In this document: positions 45,701 to 53,459 of the stretch, in pieces
How the letters are laid out: each line of letters opens with the position of its first letter
How positions within the stretch are numbered: the stretch's first letter is position 1
Translations under genes and position numbers: made by a program
Assembly (NCBI RefSeq): GCF_014633365.1
Contig: NC_068351.1
Location: 13,708,907 to 13,772,906 of the forward strand
Length of the DNA: 64,000 nucleotides
Direction: 5' to 3'
DNA from: Diospyros lotus
Taxonomy: Eukaryota > Streptophyta > Magnoliopsida > Ericales > Ebenaceae
Notes under the pieces: generated by a model
Database searches by the model: none
Told to the model about the DNA's origin: nothing
What the model saw: only the letters and a program-made list of their open reading frames with translations

Positions 45701-48700
45701 AGTCATTGATTTCTCTTTTTGGTGTCACTATATTCTTGGACCTTATTTACCGTTCATTGTTCTCGAACTTGCTGAGCCTTGTGGCTCACTTGATCTTCTT
45801 TGCCATTTTAGGCAAATGAAAGACTGTTATTGGGGGCGAGTCTAGTGGGACTAAGGCTTAGGGATAGTGGTGTACGGAGACGCGACCTACCTTGAAGATT
45901 CTTAGTGATATTTCGTTGAGGCTTGTAATGAGATGATTTTTTTTTTTTGTTAACTCTCTAGAGGCTTTTGATTATATGTATAGCCTTCACGCTTAGACTT
46001 ATGAAGTATTGGAACTCTAATTATATTCCACTACTAGAAATGAAGTGAGTGGTTTGTTTTAATATGGTCTTGTTCTATATCATTACTGTGATGACCTCTT
46101 TTCGAATATCCTATGCTAGCGGGACTATTCGAGAGTGGGCCCTTACAATAAAATTTTCAAAATTGAAGTACATACCTGCTTGAGCTAGAGAGCATGAATC
46201 CCCTTGAAAGGTTTTCAAAAAAGATTTCAAATTACTGATCTGCTCAATGTTTAGTCCTCCCAAATCAGGTATGTTTGCAGCCTCTTCTTTTCTAGCAATT
46301 TCTTCTCCTTCTTTAGTGGTCAGATAAGCTTTCATGGACTATTTGGCCTGCAAACCCTTGAATCCTCCTCCCATCTTGCTTAAGACTGCTTCTTTTCCAT
46401 GTAATTTGAAGCATGTCTCGCATGTGTGTCTAGGTTTCTTGCAATAAGAACGGTTTCTTGCAATAAGAACACCTTGCAATAAGAACACCACACGCCTTCC
46501 TTATTTTGTTTTGAAGAGAACTGCTCCTTGCCTTGAGATGATTTTGACCATGCTCCCTGCATTCTATTAGAAACCATAGCAGAACCTTCCATATGATTAT
46601 CACTAAACATGGCAATCCTTCTATGTTATTCACTCCGAACTATAAAGTAGACCTCGTTCAAAGATGACAGTTTTTCTCGGCTAAGAATCTGTGCTCTAAC
46701 TTGATCAAATTCAGGGTTAAGTCCAGCCAAAAACTCTACTATTCTATCTCTTTCTAGCATTGATGTTAGAATAATAGTGTCTTCACTACATATCATTTTA
46801 ATGTCTTGGTAGTGATCCAATTCAAGCTAAAAACCATTCATCTTGTTATAATAATCTGTTACATTCATAGATCCTTGTTTTGTGCCACTAATCTTGGTCT
46901 TAATCTCATAAACAACATATGCATCTTGCATCTTTGAGTATGCCCTTTTTACCGTCTCCCATAATTCTTGGCCGTAGATAAAAACATGTAATTTTTACTT
47001 ACCTCGGGTTGCATTGAACTCCACAACCATGACATTAACATGGAGTCCTCAATGTCCCAAGCAGGAAACATAGAATCCGAGGACTTAGGGGCTGGTCCAG
47101 TGAGGTGGGAGATCTTCCACCATTGGAGGTAGTTGCCACCATCCAATTGGTATGATTGATGCATGCTGGGCAACTCTCAAGAAGATGGGCCTCCATTCGT
47201 AGATTCAATAGGTATCACCTTTTTTGCTGGCGTGAGAGATGTGGTTTCTGTGATCTTTGACATTCTGTAGGAAGATAATTAATCGAGAAAGGACAGGAAG
47301 CAAACAGGGCAATGATGGCCGAAAAAACAAGATTGTAGCAGAGGCAATGAAGGCCGAAAAAACGATTTTTAGAACTTCCTTAGGTTGGCTCTGATACCAT
47401 GTAGAAATCGATGAGTAGAAAGGAAGTTTAAAATCAAAATCGTGTAATGAACAATAGGATACATTCCCTATTAATAGGGAAGAGAATACACTATAGGAAA
47501 GTTCTATGAAAGGAAATATATGCTACACAATAAACAAGGAAACCATATATACAACTTTACAGATTTAGGAAACTGTTTTAAACTATGATTACATTCCTAA
47601 TCTTTGGAGAGAATCCAATATATTCTTGGAGAGGCTGCTTGCAATCTTCCTCTCCAAATCATTTGTAATCTCGTGATTCATTCAACAATCTCTGAATCAG
47701 CCAAAGGCTTTGAGTTGTATTTTATTGCTTAAGAAAAATAAGCTAGAGGCAATACACATACACATATAGAGAGAGACAGCTCTTAATCCTTAGTCAATTA
47801 GGTTTTGTATTCCTTAATTAACTAGGATCTCTAATAAAAAAGAGAATCAACTAAGATATCTAATCTAATCAAATCCCTACAATTAAGAAATCCTAACAAG
47901 TTGTAATTTTGTTATAAGAGGTGCATACATACTAGGGTAAGACTTGTATGTTGTCCCTTTTATATTTAGTTCTTAATAGGAAAAATCCTGAGCAAATTCA
48001 GTCTTATGGGCTCTTTACTTTTTGCTCAAAAATCGTGTATTCTGCTGTTGATTTTTTTAGCTTTTCCTACCATAGAAATGTGGATATTTGAACTGAATAA
48101 TTAAATCAAGCAAACTGAAGAAACAATCTTTTATCTTCCTCATTTAGCCAAAGAAAAGTTTTCATTAATAATTTCACTCATTTACTTGGGAAAGCTGCCA
48201 TTGTGATGGCATGATATGTTCTCATTGACATGCTTAAAACTTCAGCTTAGGTTGCATGACTTCACACCATGAAGTGGCTGGACTACATGGATTATTCTAT
48301 TTTGTTTTCTTAGATATTTTCAAATATCCCTTTATGGTCTTAGTTGATCCTGTTTAACAATGTTATTTTCAAAAATTCCATGCTATTTCTGATTTGAATA
48401 TTTCATAACTTACGCTTGTCAAAATGTAAATGTAAATAGTATCTCATTGATTACTGTTTTATAGTGACACTCCCACTAAGGAGGCCGCAGTTGTCCGTAA
48501 TAAGCTCTCAGAAGAAGAGAAACAAACTCTTCAGGTGAAATTTTTGGAACTAGCTTACTTTTTTTTCCCTTTAGCAGGTTTAGAGCATCCATCTTTGACT
48601 TAAACTGGATCATTGCTGCAGAAACTACTGACTTGCATAATACCCTTTTGGGTTAAATCATTTTATGGGGTTACCAAACTTCTTCCCATTATCATGATTA

Positions 48701-51700
48701 CTAAACCAAATTTCGGCCCCATATATTCTTATTCTACTTGATCATTTTTATTAGGAATAAGCTACGCAGTATATTGCATGAACCATTCTTCTCTTGTCAT
48801 TCTTAACATCGCCAAACTTCCTGAAGAAATCTAATATATCACAAGAAGGCAGCATTTATCTTTTATAGTTCTAAATAAAGATACACATGCACAATCAAAA
48901 TATTTTCATGGAATATTTTCCTCTTCATGCTTTAGTGTTTTGCTAATTGAAATGAATTTGTGCTGGTGTTATTTTGGCATCATGTGTTTTTTTTTTCTTC
49001 TGCAATAACTTATATGCAATTTATTTCTGATTTTGTCAAGTTTTGTTTATTTTTGCCACTAGTCACGAGTAGGTTAATTTTGTCATGAAGATGTCTGTTG
49101 AGAGACTCATTGGTGAATTCTTCTAACAAAACTGAGCATTTGGCAGGCTAGGCTTCAACAATATGAGGCGAGACTTGCTGCCTCTCCAGATGACCCCACG
49201 GCTCTTGAGGTAAATTATATCATTATAGAAGCAAATGGTGCTGCTTCTGTGTTTACTATTTGTTTCTTAACTTATGTACAAATATATGCAAGTTTTTATG
49301 GTGTGAGATTTACTGAACCAATATTTCATCTTGATGTGTATTTGCATCTGTTCCCTTTTAGAGTTGACAATTTTTCAGGGTTTGGGAAAAGCTGTCCAAA
49401 TTAGTCTGTTCCCCCTTTATCAGACAGGATCCACCCAACTGTTGAATCGTGTCCACCCAAAATCAAACCTCGGAACTAGTATATTTAAGAGTTTCAGAAG
49501 AAAATTACATGTAGAAAAATTCTGCAGTCAATTTTCTGGTTTGGAATAAGCTTTGTTGAGGTCTAGAGTTGTCACTCCATAAAATCCATTCAAGTTATTC
49601 AGGGACTTCACTGAACAATCTGAATTTGCTTACTTGGTGCAATTGGTGGGTACCATGGGGTCATGTTGGCTTCTGCTGACACAAGTTTATTTTGTGCAAT
49701 TGCTGTTAAAAAGTAGAAGCTTCTCAACTAGAAAGGACAATTATAGGAACTTGATATTTCTGATATTTTAGTGGTTTTTTCCTTGTCTTTTTGTTATCCA
49801 AATTGTGAAACCAAATATGGTTCTAAATTCTAATCCCTCACAGAATTCTGAATTGTTTTCGACAAGAAAATACTTGCCACCTTGTTTGATACATGCTAAA
49901 TTTTGGACAACTTTATCCAAAATGTCAACAACTACTTTCCTTTTCAGAGCCTGTCTCAGAGGCTAGGTGGTTACCTTTTAAGATTTAATTTGATTCATTT
50001 GCCTCTTTCTCGGTGACCAAGTTATCCTTTGTGGGGTCAGTGGGAAGGTGGATATTTGGTCCTCTTACTTTGGTTCCCTCTGAGAGATCAGTATTTTCTG
50101 TAGGCAGACCCTAACAACAACTAATAATCTTATGGAAAATAATGAAAATGATTGTAGCACATGAAAACGTGTTACGTGATCTTTGGAAGCATCTTGCTAA
50201 GCATGATAGTTGCATGATCAAAGTTGGCATTATGCTTACCAACTATCATTTTAATGGAGTAGTGCATAGTTGTTGCAACTATCATGAAGTCTCCTTGGAC
50301 AATAGACTGGATAAGAGCTGAGGCAATGTTCTGAGGAAGAGAGGGAAATCATGTAAGAGGAAAAACAATTTTTTTTTAGGGTTTTGTTGAATAGACTATC
50401 ATGAAGTCTCCATGGACAATAGACTGGATGACAGTACTTTTATCCATTCCCCCCCCCCCCCCCCCTCTTTTTATCTACCAAAGAATTGGGCTATGGAAGT
50501 CAACTGATGGCACATGCTAGGATCAAGTTGGGGGATAAATGTTTGCCTCAGGTGGGTGGGTAGGGGTTATGTCCTGTGAATAAGGTAACTTTATGTGAAG
50601 ACAGACAGGAGAGGTGTCTAGACATGATTTGCAGTACAGAGGAATGCATGACAAAGATTTATGTCCCTGAAAATAAGTACCATGGAGATATCTCTCTGTC
50701 AATGATGGGGGAAAGCATAAATCCCCAAGGGAAAATATGCAACCTCAGGTTCCAGACATATGCCAGGTGATCCTAGAGATTCTGCAGTTTGGCCACATGG
50801 TTCTGCTGAGGCATCCTCGACATAGGAACTGTGTCTGAGCTCCTCTCTTGGTCTTGCTTTTGACCTGTATCACATGGTGGATAAGGGTGGCATAGAGAGG
50901 GGTGGAGGAATAAAATAGAGGGGGATGATCTACAAACTTGAAAATTTGCTTGACCAACCCACAGGCCCCAAGAGTACAGTGAGCATTTTCTCAAGAGGAT
51001 GGTCTGAGTGCCAAGGTCCAAAGTAAAGCACCATGTGTAACGCCTTCAATTGTGACTGGCAATGATTTAACACTGATGAAAGTGTAAGGAGCATGTAACT
51101 TATGTGGTGGCCCGCATGTTTCCTAGACTTAGACTCAAGACATAATATGATGAGTAACATACTAGCATGTACCCATAATTTTTACCCCGATGTGCATCAT
51201 GCATACGTGAAGCTACTTCAAAATGTAATTTTATGATGGCTTGACTGAATTTATTATATTCAATTTTACTCCATTATGCCTTGCACCATCTCTTTGAATC
51301 AGACATGAAACTTGTTTCAGTATTCCACTCCATCCAGGTGTAATTTCACTTTACCCTACAATAATTTTTCTACTGTTTTTCCCTGTGAGTGGTTTGGCTG
51401 AGAATATACAGAATGCAGTAATTGACTTACCATTCTTCTCTTGATTTTCAATAATTTTTAAGGTTGGTTTGTTCTGGTATGATGACAGGATCACAAATTT
51501 CAGAATTGCAACATGCCATCTACAGTAGATATTAAATATTTTTCATTCCTTTACTTCTCTAAGTTATTCCTGCTGATATAGCATATTGCCAATTATTTAT
51601 TTTGTGAGAATGTGTGTATGTATTCTTTTACATATTAGCTTGATATGATTCATTTGAGTTTTCAGGGGGCAGCAGTAACATTAACAGAACTAGAAGAGTA

Positions 51701-52662
51701 TACTCGGGCTGCCTCAATGCTGGAAGATCTAGCCAAGGTGTGTATTGACTTACTTCGTATCTAAAAAATAGGGGAGTTCTACCATTCTGAAGTTCTTCCA
51801 ATCTGATAACTCATTTTCCGACTCAATCTTGTTCTTCAGAAAAAATCAAATGACCCTGATGTTTTTCGCTTGCTTGGAGAAGCTAAATATGAACTCAGAG
51901 ATTATGATGGGAGTGCTGCTGCATATAAGAGGTCTGCAATGGTCGGTATGCCCTTGATATGAGGGAAACCTCAAACTTTTATCTGTGTTGTTCAGATTCA
52001 ACATGATTTGATGAGAGCTTAGCAGCTTGTGGAACAGGGCAAACTTCTATTTGCTTTGTGATTTGGGAAGAGTCAATTTTTTTGTTTTCCCTTTTTCTTG
52101 GGGGTGACTGGTTGATAATATTTTTGAAGGAACATTAACATAACATCTGCTATGAAGAGGTAACACACTCTGGCTGGAGGATGCTTGTTGTGTTATACTA
52201 CAACATATACATAGACATCTTTTTATGAAATTTTGTTTCATGATGCAACTACCAGGCTCTGATCTTTATTAAAATCAATGACTTATACTGACCTGTGAAG
52301 TTGATGTCTTTGACTTTTCTATGCTGAAAATTACCAAGACTCTTCTTATTTATTTATTTTTTATCTGTGTCCTGTTGGTGTAATATGCATCCAGATCATT
52401 AGAAGCTGATGATCAATTTATCATTAAACACATGTTAAGGACGAGTTTTATGATGGAACTATGAAATTTTGATTGAATATATCAATGTCAGCTACTTATT
52501 TATTTTTTTTCCAAGCATTTTCTCCATTCGTTTACCCTGATTGAATGCTTGCCAATTCTATTAATGACTCTTTATGTTACCTTGCAGGTGTCTAAAACTG
52601 TCAATTTTGACTTGCTGCGTGGCCTTACAAATGCATTGCTTGCTGCAAAGAGACCAGATGAG
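27764..52662 (+). CDS. Chloroplast-type TPR-domain protein, N-terminal eleven exons (3' end beyond window)
   Basis: Exons, all GT-AG and in phase: 27,764-27,961, 28,698-28,747, 30,494-30,528, 31,430-31,520, 33,015-33,138, 33,235-33,305, 48,465-48,534, 49,147-49,209, 51,666-51,737, 51,840-51,941, 52,588-52,662 (951 nt, 317 residues so far). The N-terminus is Ser/Thr/Arg-rich without early acidic residues, like a plastid transit peptide. Exon 6 encodes one membrane span (IGIGVAVVAFGLVFALGDFL). Exons 7-11 are helical TPR sequence (LSEEEKQTLQARLQQYEARL, DPDVFRLLGEAKYELRDYDG). This resembles plant chloroplast TPR proteins with one membrane helix, some annotated as chloroplast lumen common family; the exact orthologue is uncertain. 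I chose the ATG in good context (ACCACCATGG) over an in-frame one at 27,707. Intron 6 is 15 kb of nested retrotransposons. No terminal exon is present before 64,000. Confidence 0.85.
29458..29539 (+). pseudogene. Copia reverse transcriptase relic
   Basis: A short plus-strand frame reads a VQMDIEIFISQKKYIDDIL-like segment, the copia RT block that normally follows YFLGMEV (consensus GIFISQKKYxxDIL). No LTR or other domain was found around it. It is an isolated relic in intron 2 of the TPR gene. Confidence 0.6.
29568..29850 (+). repeat. Dispersed repeat, copy 2
   Basis: Second copy of the family at 13,302-13,585, same strand, matching over most of its length. It lies directly after the copia RT relic, so both may be remains of one element. 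Confidence 0.7.
30756..30942. mobile_element. Mutator-like MITE
   Basis: 187 bp with long terminal inverted repeats: GGGTCATGCTATTTGTACAT on the left against GGAAAATGCTATTGGTACAT read from the right, both continuing to ATGTACACCTT. Flanking 9-mers TTTGTAATT (30,747-30,755) and TTCGTAATT (30,943-30,951) match at eight of nine, as expected for a Mutator-type duplication. No coding capacity. It lies in intron 3 of the TPR gene. Confidence 0.8.
34140..34440 (+). repeat. Partial copia-type LTR relic
   Basis: AT-rich sequence similar to 53,165-53,415 (shared TTTTATTTATTTTGTT, ATAATTRTAGTTA and GCCTRTRAA blocks). It abuts the 3'-truncated gag of copia C at about 34,380-34,450. Ends were not defined. 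Confidence 0.5.
34382..35226 (-). pseudogene. Copia C gag remnant
   Basis: On the minus strand an ATG at 35,226 begins a Thr/Pro/Ser-rich start (MADTQPNPTLTETSATSS). After damage, 35,076-34,756 gives AWLINSMEPRIGRTYLFYKT, TTKEIWDSVQDMYSDLEKSS and LNVTDYFNVLVEL (UBN2 copia gag). A further frame shows FDFLHGLNHDLDEVRGRIL and LREVFAEVWREKSRR. It stops before the zinc knuckle: the rest of the element is missing, replaced by an unrelated LTR relic. The PBS and 5' LTR lie immediately upstream. Confidence 0.8.
35341..35707 (-). repeat. 5' LTR of copia C, with GC-rich tandem repeats
   Basis: On the minus strand this starts TGTTGGGAGGCCGAGCTG and ends ATTTCTTCA, followed by the PBS TGGTATCAGAGCC (35,328-35,340). 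The first ~110 bp (35,596-35,700) hold about four or five units of a 20-27 bp repeat of CAGCTCGGCAACTCGGCCT type, which is GC-rich within an AT-rich LTR. It is inserted in the integrase frame of copia B, directly after the FLGYS block. Confidence 0.85.
35708..36822 (-). pseudogene. Copia B protease, pre-integrase and integrase remnant
   Basis: From the right junction inward the minus strand reads an ELWILDSGA protease motif, then QHVLYVPSLSTNLLSIFKLT (pre-integrase). The frame 36,145-35,681 gives FNHTLNQFFQQRGILHES, DTPQQNGVAERKIRHLLNVA (catalytic Glu), LKTFWGEAVQTTTHLINRVP and FGCVAFVHVSKQHRDKFDSR, stopping at CVFLGYS where copia C is inserted. The RT and RNase H of copia B are not found. 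Its gag is on the other side of the 9.3 kb composite element, at 46,153-47,263. Confidence 0.85.
36828..37044 (-). repeat. 5S-bearing (Cassandra-type) LTR, left end of composite 1
   Basis: Minus strand: TGTAATACCCC at 37,044 to GGGATGTTACA at 36,828, 217 bp. It includes the 5S-derived block with GGTTAAGCGTGCTTGAGC. Its outer end abuts the ATAAA duplication. On its inner side is a PPT (CTCAAGAGGGGGAGAA, 37,045-37,060). Confidence 0.9.
37045..37234 (-). other. Cassandra-like internal segment with PBS next to the gypsy LTR
   Basis: Read on minus, the gypsy LTR end CCCTTACA is followed after 4 nt by TGGTATGAGAGCC (PBS-like, 37,218-37,230). About 150 bp of non-coding sequence follows, whose end (GTTGTAAAGTCGCATAACGA, then the PPT) matches the end of the internal region of the intact Cassandra at 6184-6830. 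It therefore looks like a Cassandra internal region whose 5' LTR is a gypsy LTR. Confidence 0.8.
37235..41628 (-). repeat. Gypsy LTR (minus) of composite 1, interrupted by gag-pol
   Basis: Inverted copy of 43,653-46,147. Minus-strand end CCCTTACA lies at 37,235. The homology runs to 38,958, is broken by 38,959-40,996, and resumes from about 40,997 to 41,628, where it stops about 8 bp short of the expected TGTAACGACCC start. By eye the two copies are nearly identical apart from the interruption. Confidence 0.9.
38957..41026 (+). CDS. Tekay-type gag-protease-RT(N-term) open frame embedded in a gypsy LTR
   Basis: An uninterrupted 689-codon frame, the longest in the window. Domains: basic N-terminus, gag (FHGGTDAATAENWMLSIEKH at about 108-127, then RGDAERWWETARQRFG), two CCHC knuckles (CFKCGQEGHRKKDC and CFRCGQKGHTANRC, about residues 324-365), retropepsin (LFDTGSTHSFIA near 440; LILGMDWLSRHYA) and the RT start ([27 protein letters not shown]). 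The last ten residues come from LTR sequence: the pol frame switches at about 40,996 into the LTR and ends at TGA-independent stop TAA 41,024-41,026. The segment replaces about 115 bp of the LTR (compare 44,303-44,417). The ATG sits at the left junction. It lacks most of RT, RNase H and integrase, so it is non-autonomous, but absence of stops suggests it is young or was selected until recently. Confidence 0.88.
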   Translation: MTCNQRGRPRTRSQATSTPGEVPVPTPGSPGNSGSDLRQGMVEMRGMLAGLMRVVDTLVTNQVRQPQVHQEAGGSGGEPLVAPTTPVVATDTGSQLLKDFMAFQPPAFHGGTDAATAENWMLSIEKHLRSIGCADDRRVRLSTFMFRGDAERWWETARQRFGDREPTWVEFQQVFNDAYCPAWVKEQKVYEFVELVQGTNTVAQYEAEFTALSQYALELVSSEARKAAKFQRGLRADIRHAFGGALSVDYATVVQRAYAIERDRNEWRATQAAKKGICTSQGSSNNNKKRKWTAGQGNKTENNPQCGQCGRKHGGPCLAGKNVCFKCGQEGHRKKDCPRNQAALPAPEVTCFRCGQKGHTANRCTQPPQNRGQQANQRPPAARGLGAAPIPALPVAQHPPPADRQVQGIVYALTTAEAEQGDGTIQGILSLYGHDVRALFDTGSTHSFIALRTVCYVPHSQISLPYHLIVSTPGDKIMIAREMFENCEIEVHDKKLLGDLVILDVKDFDLILGMDWLSRHYARVDCRRKIIDFKLPQQPILIYRGVKPMSTIPMISVMKVEKLMRDGCEAYLAFVTTDEGSKKNLPEVPVVQDFQEVFPDELPGLPPRRGSEFTIELLPGTQPISKAPYRMTPNELTELKAQLEELIEKGFIRSSSSPWGAPVLFVRKKDGSLRLCIDYSQEELALMND
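41629..41761 (+). other. Duplicated leader fragment and PPT between the inverted LTR and the 5S-type LTR
   Basis: Contains a GTGTACTAGCCAAAG.CTGG leader block, also found after the PBS at 42,020-42,100, then the Cassandra internal 3' end (GTTGTAAGGTCGCATGATGA) and a G-run PPT (14 G, 41,746-41,759). It marks the head-to-head junction of composite 1. Confidence 0.75.
41762..41986 (+). repeat. 5S-bearing (Cassandra-type) LTR, inner copy of composite 1
   Basis: 225 bp, TGTAATACTCC...GGGATGTTACA, with the 5S block GGGTTAAGCGTGCTTGAGC and AAGGATGGGTGACC. It is followed after 2 nt by the PBS TGGTATTAGAGC (41,989 on), so it occupies the 5' LTR position of the plus-oriented half. Confidence 0.9.
41987..42400 (+). 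other. PBS and 5' leader of the plus-oriented gypsy half, composite 1
   Basis: PBS of initiator-tRNA-Met type followed by a leader that matches the one preceding the Tekay gag at 58,182-58,400 (shared GAGAGGAGTCTCTGTA, GTAGAGTTAAGGGTGTGTTT and TAATTTGATTGTG). It has two tandem copies of a ~40 bp GTGTACTAGCC...CTGGRTC unit (42,023-42,100). Where composite 2 has the gag ATG, this copy has a GGAAAATGAGGGG sequence (about 42,262) that quickly loses coding potential. Confidence 0.78.
42401..42880. other. Internal region of composite 1 of unknown origin
   Basis: Non-coding, moderately GC-rich sequence between the gypsy leader and the LBD sequence. I do not recognise it. The part next to the LBD sequence may be the captured 3' flank of that gene. 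Confidence 0.4.
42911..43456 (-). pseudogene. LOB-domain (LBD/AS2-like) sequence captured in a retroelement
   Basis: The minus-strand frame of about 181 codons matches the plant-specific LOB domain. It has a C-block CGTCRVLRKQCTSLYIFAPY (C-x2-C-x6-C; the fourth Cys is Tyr), then AAIHRIFCAKNASILLAYLP (degenerate GAS block), DRFGAVMTLLFEAQARFQDP and VYGYVSHIIALQKQV (coiled-coil end), then a Pro/Ser-rich acidic tail. LBD proteins are DNA-binding developmental regulators. The frame has no ATG: the first codon in the open part is GTG and a TAG lies a few codons upstream. With the missing Cys and changed GAS block this is a pseudogene or gene fragment. It lies antisense inside composite 1, in the place of gag-pol, between leader and PPT. 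Confidence 0.85.
43600..43652 (+). other. 3' end of gypsy internal region and PPT, composite 1
   Basis: GAATTTGGGGACCAAATTCT followed by a purine run (TTGAAGGGGGGGAGAAAT), then the LTR. It matches 63,110-63,155 before the LTR of composite 2, where it is the end of pol. This shows the composite 1 cargo replaced gag-pol but kept the end. Confidence 0.85.
43653..46147 (+). repeat. Gypsy LTR (plus), right end of composite 1
   Basis: 2495 bp, TATAACGACCC (TG changed to TA) to GTGGGCCCTTACA, followed by the ATAAA duplication. It contains a polypyrimidine CTT-rich stretch (44,040-44,210) and AT microsatellites (44,806-44,820, 44,865-44,895, 45,315-45,330). Confidence 0.92.
46153..47263 (-). pseudogene. 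Copia B gag remnant
   Basis: Minus strand from an ATG near 47,263. It reads MHQSYQLDGGNYLQWWKISH, DIEDSMLMSWLWSSMQPEVS and, after breaks, RDRIVEFLAGLNPEFDQVRA with QILSREKLSSLNEVY. Next comes a Cys-rich knuckle region (VWCSYC) disturbed by three copies of a ~18-bp unit containing CTTGCAATAAGAAC (46,436-46,490). Then comes LAQAGMYFNFENF, which continues into the protease on the far side of composite 1. Stops and frameshifts are present before that insertion site. Confidence 0.82.
47400..47687 (-). repeat. 5' LTR of copia B
   Basis: On the minus strand TGTTGAATGAATCACGAG...CATCGATTTCTACA, 288 bp, followed by the PBS TGGTATCAGAGCC (47,387-47,399). The matching 3' LTR is not in the window; the 3' half of the element was lost where copia C and an LTR relic now lie. 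Confidence 0.82.
47688..47898 (-). repeat. Remnant LTR into which copia B appears to be inserted
   Basis: Minus strand begins TGTTAGGATTTCTTAATTG at 47,898 and reads a TATA-like CTATATGTGTATG and an AATAAAATACAAC segment, the pattern of a copia LTR. It is cut off at 47,688 by the copia B LTR. The other half was not found. Confidence 0.5.
47899..48464. other. Intron 6 of the TPR gene, host part
   Basis: AT-rich host intron before exon 7; nothing else seen. Confidence 0.5.
49210..51665. other. Intron 8 of the TPR gene
   Basis: About 2.5 kb. It contains a direct repeat of about 34 bp (CTATCATGAAGTCTCC.TGG, 50,279-50,312 and 50,396-50,429) and a 17-C run (50,449-50,465). No transposon termini or coding sequence recognised. 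Confidence 0.5.
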
Positions 52663-53164
52663 GTTCGTAGAAAAGCTCATACTTAAAAAATGAATTGCCA
52701 CACTGCTAACAATGTTGAAATCCTTCTGCAATGCAGAGTTCATGTCCCTTTCTATCAGATTACCTTGAATTGTGACTGTTATCTTCACATCATTGTTGGA
52801 AACCTTTTATTTCATGCACATGGACTAGGATTTGTGATATCAATATAAATAAGCAGAGTTTATGTGAGTGTAACATTGGAGACCACATAATTTCTGTAGG
52901 ATATTTAGCTGGATGTATTTTGGAAGTTATGATAGTTACCAAGATACACAGAAGGGAGTTCTCCAAGACAGAGTGAAGAGAGTGAACCGAACCAATTTTG
53001 TGACAGCTGGATTCTGATTTATGGTGTCAACTCTGAGAAATAATTGTGAGGCCATGGAGATTCTTTACAGAAATGGTTGTCTGTGTATGTATATCTGGAA
53101 AGTGGTTAAGACCCCTTTATATGGGCAGAGAAAAGATAAGGAATGAGGATTATCAAAATTCAAT
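51942..53164. other. Introns 10 and 11 of the TPR gene, host part
   Basis: Apart from exon 11 (52,588-52,662), no supportable feature. The donor of exon 10 (ATG|GTCGGT) deviates from GTAAGT but keeps the frame. Confidence 0.45.
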
Positions 53165-53415
53165 GTTTGATAGGATATTTAAAATTTAAATTTATCTTTT
53201 TTTGTTCAGTTTTAGAGTTATATTTGGTTTAGATATTAGATGGTTATCTTTTAGTTAGGTTTTATCTTTTATTTATTTTGTTCAGATAATTATAGTTAAG
53301 ATAATATTGTATTATCATGTTTTAGTTAGGCTTCAATTTTGCCTATGAACAGGGGCGCAATATATTCTGAATATTGAGTACAAAATTACTGCTTTTCTAC
53401 CTGAGTTCTCTTATT
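53165..53415 (+). repeat. Copia D LTR-like segment
   Basis: AT-rich, LTR-like, related to 34,140-34,440. It directly precedes a pol fragment, so gag, protease and most of integrase of this copy are deleted. Exact ends not defined. Confidence 0.5.
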
Positions 53416-53459
53416 CTTCTCTCTCTCTCTCTCCCCCCAATCTTTTTTATGTGTCACTT

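Larger units (their letters stand above)
36823..46152. mobile_element. Composite retroelement 1 (head-to-head 5S-LTR/gypsy-LTR structure) with its target duplication
   Basis: One insertion bounded by perfect duplications ATAAA (36,823-36,827 and 46,148-46,152). Element proper 36,828-46,147. Order on plus: 5S-type LTR (minus) 36,828-37,044; internal piece with PPT and PBS (minus); gypsy LTR (minus) 37,235-41,628 carrying a gag-pol segment; internal fragment and PPT (plus) 41,629-41,761; 5S-type LTR (plus) 41,762-41,986; PBS and leader; LBD sequence (minus); PPT; gypsy LTR (plus) 43,653-46,147. Removing the element and one ATAAA gives an open copia B frame from gag (FNFENF) into the protease motif (ELWILDSGA). 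Both outer ends read TGTAA...TTACA. I know of no described family with this layout. Confidence 0.85.

Noticed and set aside
36828..46147. Assembly artefact (palindromic mis-join) producing the inverted LTRs
   Set aside because: The two LTR copies differ by scattered substitutions and a 2 kb replacement, the flanks form a perfect TSD, and a second diverged locus has the same order. It cannot be fully excluded without reads.
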